Source: Devosia soli (GTDB lineage Bacteria; Pseudomonadota; Alphaproteobacteria; Rhizobiales; Devosiaceae). From it: DNA of 64,000 nucleotides. Where the stretch lies: NCBI RefSeq assembly GCF_000970455.1, contig NZ_LAJG01000022.1:62001-126000 (forward strand). The letters run 5' to 3'. Position 1 is the stretch's first letter. The number at the start of each line of letters is the position of its first letter. A program made the position numbers and the translations under genes. Shown in pieces: positions 61,531 through 64,000 of the stretch. The notes beneath the pieces are model-generated. The model saw nothing but the letters and a program-made list of their open reading frames with translations, did no database searches and was not told where the DNA came from.

Positions 61531-62859
61531 CTACTCGGCGGCCAGCGCCGGTGTGTGATGGGAAAGGGCGAGCGCCGTGCGTCGCCAGAAGTCGGAAAGG
61601 AAGCGTGGATCGCGATGGCGCTCGAGCGCCTGCCAATCGGGGAACCCAGCGGCAAAGGTCTCGGGGCTCATGCGCTGATCCTTGTATGGATTGACGCGGC
61701 CGCCGGCTTCGACCGTCAACCGGTCAAGCGTCGCGAGAAGGTTGAGCGTTGCAACGCCGCGGTTGGAAAAATCCATGGTCAGGGTGTAGCCGGGCCTTGG
61801 GAAGGAAAGAACGCCAGGCGACGGCGTCGCGCCGAAGCGCTTCAGCACCGTAAGAAATGAAGCCTGCCCGGCTTTGCGGCTGGCCTCGAGCATGGCCGGA
61901 ATGGCCGTCCTTGCCGCCTCGAACGGGATCACGCTTTGATGCTGATGAAGACCCTTGGGGCCGTAAAGGCGATTCCAGTTGCCGACCGCGTCCAGCGGAT
62001 AAAAGAAGTTTCCATAGGAACTTGGGTGCGGTCCGCTTTTGCGGGCCTTTGCGTGGAAATAGGCGAAGTTGAAGCCGCTGAGGCTTACGCCATTGAGCAT
62101 CGAGAAGGGCATTTCGAACGGCACGGAGAGCCGTGTCGCCTTCTCCTCGGTTGCGAAATTGCCATTGCCGGCGTGATTGCCGGTCAATAGCACCCCCCGG
62201 TTGCTGCCCGAAAGCTGGTCGATCCAGGCGACCGCATATTCGTTTTTGGCGTCGGCCTCTTCGGCCAGGTCGAAATAGCTCTCGAGCCCGGAGAATGGTG
62301 TGATCTCTTCGATCACATCGAGCGAGCCAACCTTCATCAACCGGAGGCTGGCAGAAAGGATAAGTCCCGTCAGGCCCATGCCGCCGATGGTTGCCTCAAA
62401 GAGGTCCGAGTTCTCGCGTGGCGAGCAGGTATAGGTGATCCCGTCCGAGCGCAGCAGCGTCAGGTTCGCGACATGGCAGCCGAAGGTGCCGCGCAGGTGG
62501 TGGTTCTTGCCATGCACGTCATTGGCGATGGCGCCGCCGAGCGTTACATAGCGCGTGCCGGGCGTCACCGGCAGGAAATAGCCATGCGGGGCGGCATGGG
62601 CGATGACCTCTTCGAGCGTCGCGCCGGCTTCTGCCGTCAGGAGGCCCGTGTCCGTGTCAAAGCCGAGGATGGCGCGGCGGCTCCGCATCGGCACGAGCAG
62701 GCCGGCATCGTTGTGGCAGGTATCGCCATAGGATTTGCCATTGCCGAACGGCAGTATGGTTGGCCCGGTGCCTTTCTCGAAAGAGGCGATTGCCACTTCG
62801 AGGGTCGTTGCCTGCCGAGGATGGCGCGCGACGCGGCCAAAGCTGTCGAAGGCCGCCAT
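61531..62859 (-). CDS. DprE1-like FAD-dependent oxidase (decaprenylphosphoryl-ribose oxidase family)
   Basis: A 442-residue PCMH-fold flavoprotein. GNGKSYGDTCHNDAG, then ITNDVHGKNHH-like IANDVHGKNHHLRGTFG and ATIGGMGLTGLI are close to DprE1 of Mycobacterium tuberculosis, which oxidises polyprenylphosphoryl ribose at C2'. A lysine (YKDQR) that contacts substrate in DprE1 is kept. The residue matching drug-target Cys387 is Thr (TLTMDF where DprE1 has NICVDF). The ATG at 62859 is chosen; a GTG at 62862 with GGGAG spacing is equally good. It overlaps the stop of the UbiA gene. Confidence 0.85.
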   Translation of the reverse strand: MAAFDSFGRVARHPRQATTLEVAIASFEKGTGPTILPFGNGKSYGDTCHNDAGLLVPMRSRRAILGFDTDTGLLTAEAGATLEEVIAHAAPHGYFLPVTPGTRYVTLGGAIANDVHGKNHHLRGTFGCHVANLTLLRSDGITYTCSPRENSDLFEATIGGMGLTGLILSASLRLMKVGSLDVIEEITPFSGLESYFDLAEEADAKNEYAVAWIDQLSGSNRGVLLTGNHAGNGNFATEEKATRLSVPFEMPFSMLNGVSLSGFNFAYFHAKARKSGPHPSSYGNFFYPLDAVGNWNRLYGPKGLHQHQSVIPFEAARTAIPAMLEASRKAGQASFLTVLKRFGATPSPGVLSFPRPGYTLTMDFSNRGVATLNLLATLDRLTVEAGGRVNPYKDQRMSPETFAAGFPDWQALERHRDPRFLSDFWRRTALALSHHTPALAAE

Positions 62860-64000
62860 CACATGAAGCTCCCGGCAACCATCAGCGCAACGCCGAACAT
62901 CACAAACATCTGGCTGCGCCAGTCGGTGGCGATGAAGACGACCGGGTCGTCGTGAAGCTCGCGCCGATAAGCGAGGATCCAGATGCGGATGATGATGTAG
63001 AGGACGATGGGGACGAGCGGCCAGATCAGCCAGGGCGAGGAATAGTAGCCGATGATCTCCTGGCTCTGGATATAGAGTGAGAGGACGAGCGTGGCAGTGA
63101 AAGCCGAGGCGATGCCCGCGGTTCCCACGATCGAGATATCCTCGGGACGATAGCCACGGCCGGCAATCCGATCACGCTCGCTGGTCTTGGATGTCTGCAG
63201 CTCCACATAGCGCTTCACGAGCGCCAGCGAGAGGAAGAAGAACATCGAGAAGGCGATAAGCCAGAACGAAAGCGGCAGGTCAGCTGCGGCCTTGCCGCCG
63301 ATGATGCGCAGACTGTAGAGCCCGGCAAGGCATAGGACGTCGATCAGCAGCATCCGCTTGACGGCGAGCGAGTAAGCCGTCGTCGACGCAATGTAGAGGC
63401 CGATGACGAGAGCGAAGACCGGCGGCAGGAAGAAGCAGCAGGCAACCGCTATCGCCATCAATCCGCCCGAAACGGCAAGACCAAACGGAATGCTCAGCGT
63501 GCCATTGGCGAAAGGCCGATTGCGCTTTGTCGCGTGCTGGCGATCAAGCGGTAGGTCGAGGATGTCGTTGACAATATAGATCGAGGACGCTGCGGCACAA
63601 AAGGCGATGAAAGCGATCAGGGAAGGCAACAGCACCATTGGATTTGTGATCTGGTGCGCCAGCACCGCCGGGGCGAAAACCAGAAGGTTCTTCAGCCACT
63701 GATGCACCCGCAGCATCTTGATATAGGTTTTAAGGCTCGGCTTCGTCCGTTCGAAGCGTTGCGAAGAGGTGCGGCGTTGATAGCGGTTGGCGGTCGCGTC
63801 CGGCGCCACGACGATGGCGGCACGGGCTTTGTCGAAAACCGGAATATCGGCGCGATCATTGCCGGCATAGTCGAAGCCGCCGGCACCGAAGAGTTCGACG
63901 AGCCGATCGGCCTTGCGCCCATGCGCGAGGTTGACCGTATCGCTCGAGGAATAGACGGCGTTGAAGATGCCGAGATGGGCCGCCACTGCCTTGGCAAAAG
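62859..64000 (-). CDS. HAD-UbiA fusion: polyprenyl-phosphate phosphoribosyltransferase-like prenyltransferase (5' cut)
   Basis: The gene enters from beyond the right edge; about 380 residues are visible. The first 65 are the C-terminal end of a HAD-like phosphatase (DRLVELFGAGGFDYAGNDRADIPVF, split by the conserved acidic pair). The rest is a UbiA-type membrane domain with about nine helices. The metal motif is SIYIVNDILDLPLDRQHATK (NDxxDxxxD), close to Rv3806c, which makes decaprenylphosphoryl-5-phosphoribose from PRPP. It is upstream of the DprE1-like gene and overlaps it. The HAD part could remove the 5-phosphate; inference. Confidence 0.82.
   Translation of the reverse strand, partial: FAKAVAAHLGIFNAVYSSSDTVNLAHGRKADRLVELFGAGGFDYAGNDRADIPVFDKARAAIVVAPDATANRYQRRTSSQRFERTKPSLKTYIKMLRVHQWLKNLLVFAPAVLAHQITNPMVLLPSLIAFIAFCAAASSIYIVNDILDLPLDRQHATKRNRPFANGTLSIPFGLAVSGGLMAIAVACCFFLPPVFALVIGLYIASTTAYSLAVKRMLLIDVLCLAGLYSLRIIGGKAAADLPLSFWLIAFSMFFFLSLALVKRYVELQTSKTSERDRIAGRGYRPEDISIVGTAGIASAFTATLVLSLYIQSQEIIGYYSSPWLIWPLVPIVLYIIIRIWILAYRRELHDDPVVFIATDWRSQMFVMFGVALMVAGSFM

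Overview
The window looks like chromosomal DNA of a GC-rich alphaproteobacterium of the order Hyphomicrobiales, probably Devosia or a near relative. This is an inference from gene content: a FrcBCA-type sugar transporter, a complete C-P lyase set, a LOV-HWE histidine kinase and dispersed GC-rich palindromic repeats. It was not tested by any search. About 60 genes are densely packed, many with 1-4 base overlaps. No gap without a gene exceeds 300 bases. I see no rRNA, tRNA, insertion sequence, prophage or CRISPR array.

Layout. 1-4108: the 3' end of an M20 amidohydrolase, a histidine ammonia-lyase and an unusual tandem LysR protein. 4109-9269: a sugar-acid (idonate/gluconate-type) catabolic locus, with idnD and a 2-hydroxyacid dehydrogenase divergent from idnO, a second reductase and a LacI regulator; a perfect 14-bp palindrome lies between the two arms. 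9273-11484: small conserved proteins and a DUF1206 membrane protein. 11481-18681: an FGGY kinase divergent from a sugar ABC transporter, then guanine deaminase and a DUF2270 protein. 18686-22708: a LOV-HWE blue-light kinase and a hybrid histidine kinase, divergently arranged. 22846-30504: a nitrogen-compound locus with a creatininase-family enzyme, RidA, a pyrimidine-type ABC importer, a cytosine-deaminase-like enzyme and two flavoenzymes.

30501-35709: a FrcBCA-type fructose transporter with a short-chain dehydrogenase, divergent from a ROK regulator across a 41-bp palindrome that carries a TTGACA box on each strand. 35715-48292: phosphonate use. phnMN sits behind a good Pho-box candidate, phnF is divergent from phnGHIJKL, a hexapeptide transferase follows, then phnCDEE. 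GC-rich palindromic repeats interrupt this locus. 48368-53323: gamma-glutamylated putrescine catabolism (puuA, puuB, puuD, patD). 53320-58532: surface polysaccharide genes, with a co-polymerase whose kinase-like domain has lost its ATP-binding motif, an initiating sugar transferase and a multi-pass membrane protein. 58598-64000: an aminotransferase, an epimerase, an ArnE-like small membrane protein, a DprE1-like oxidase and a HAD-UbiA fusion cut by the window edge. This last group resembles the mycobacterial polyprenyl-phosphoryl-arabinose pathway.

The overall picture is a soil or plant-associated heterotroph that scavenges sugar acids, sugars, polyamines, nucleobases and phosphonates. Promoters, operators and hairpins were read by eye. 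Start codons were chosen from ribosome binding sites and overlaps.
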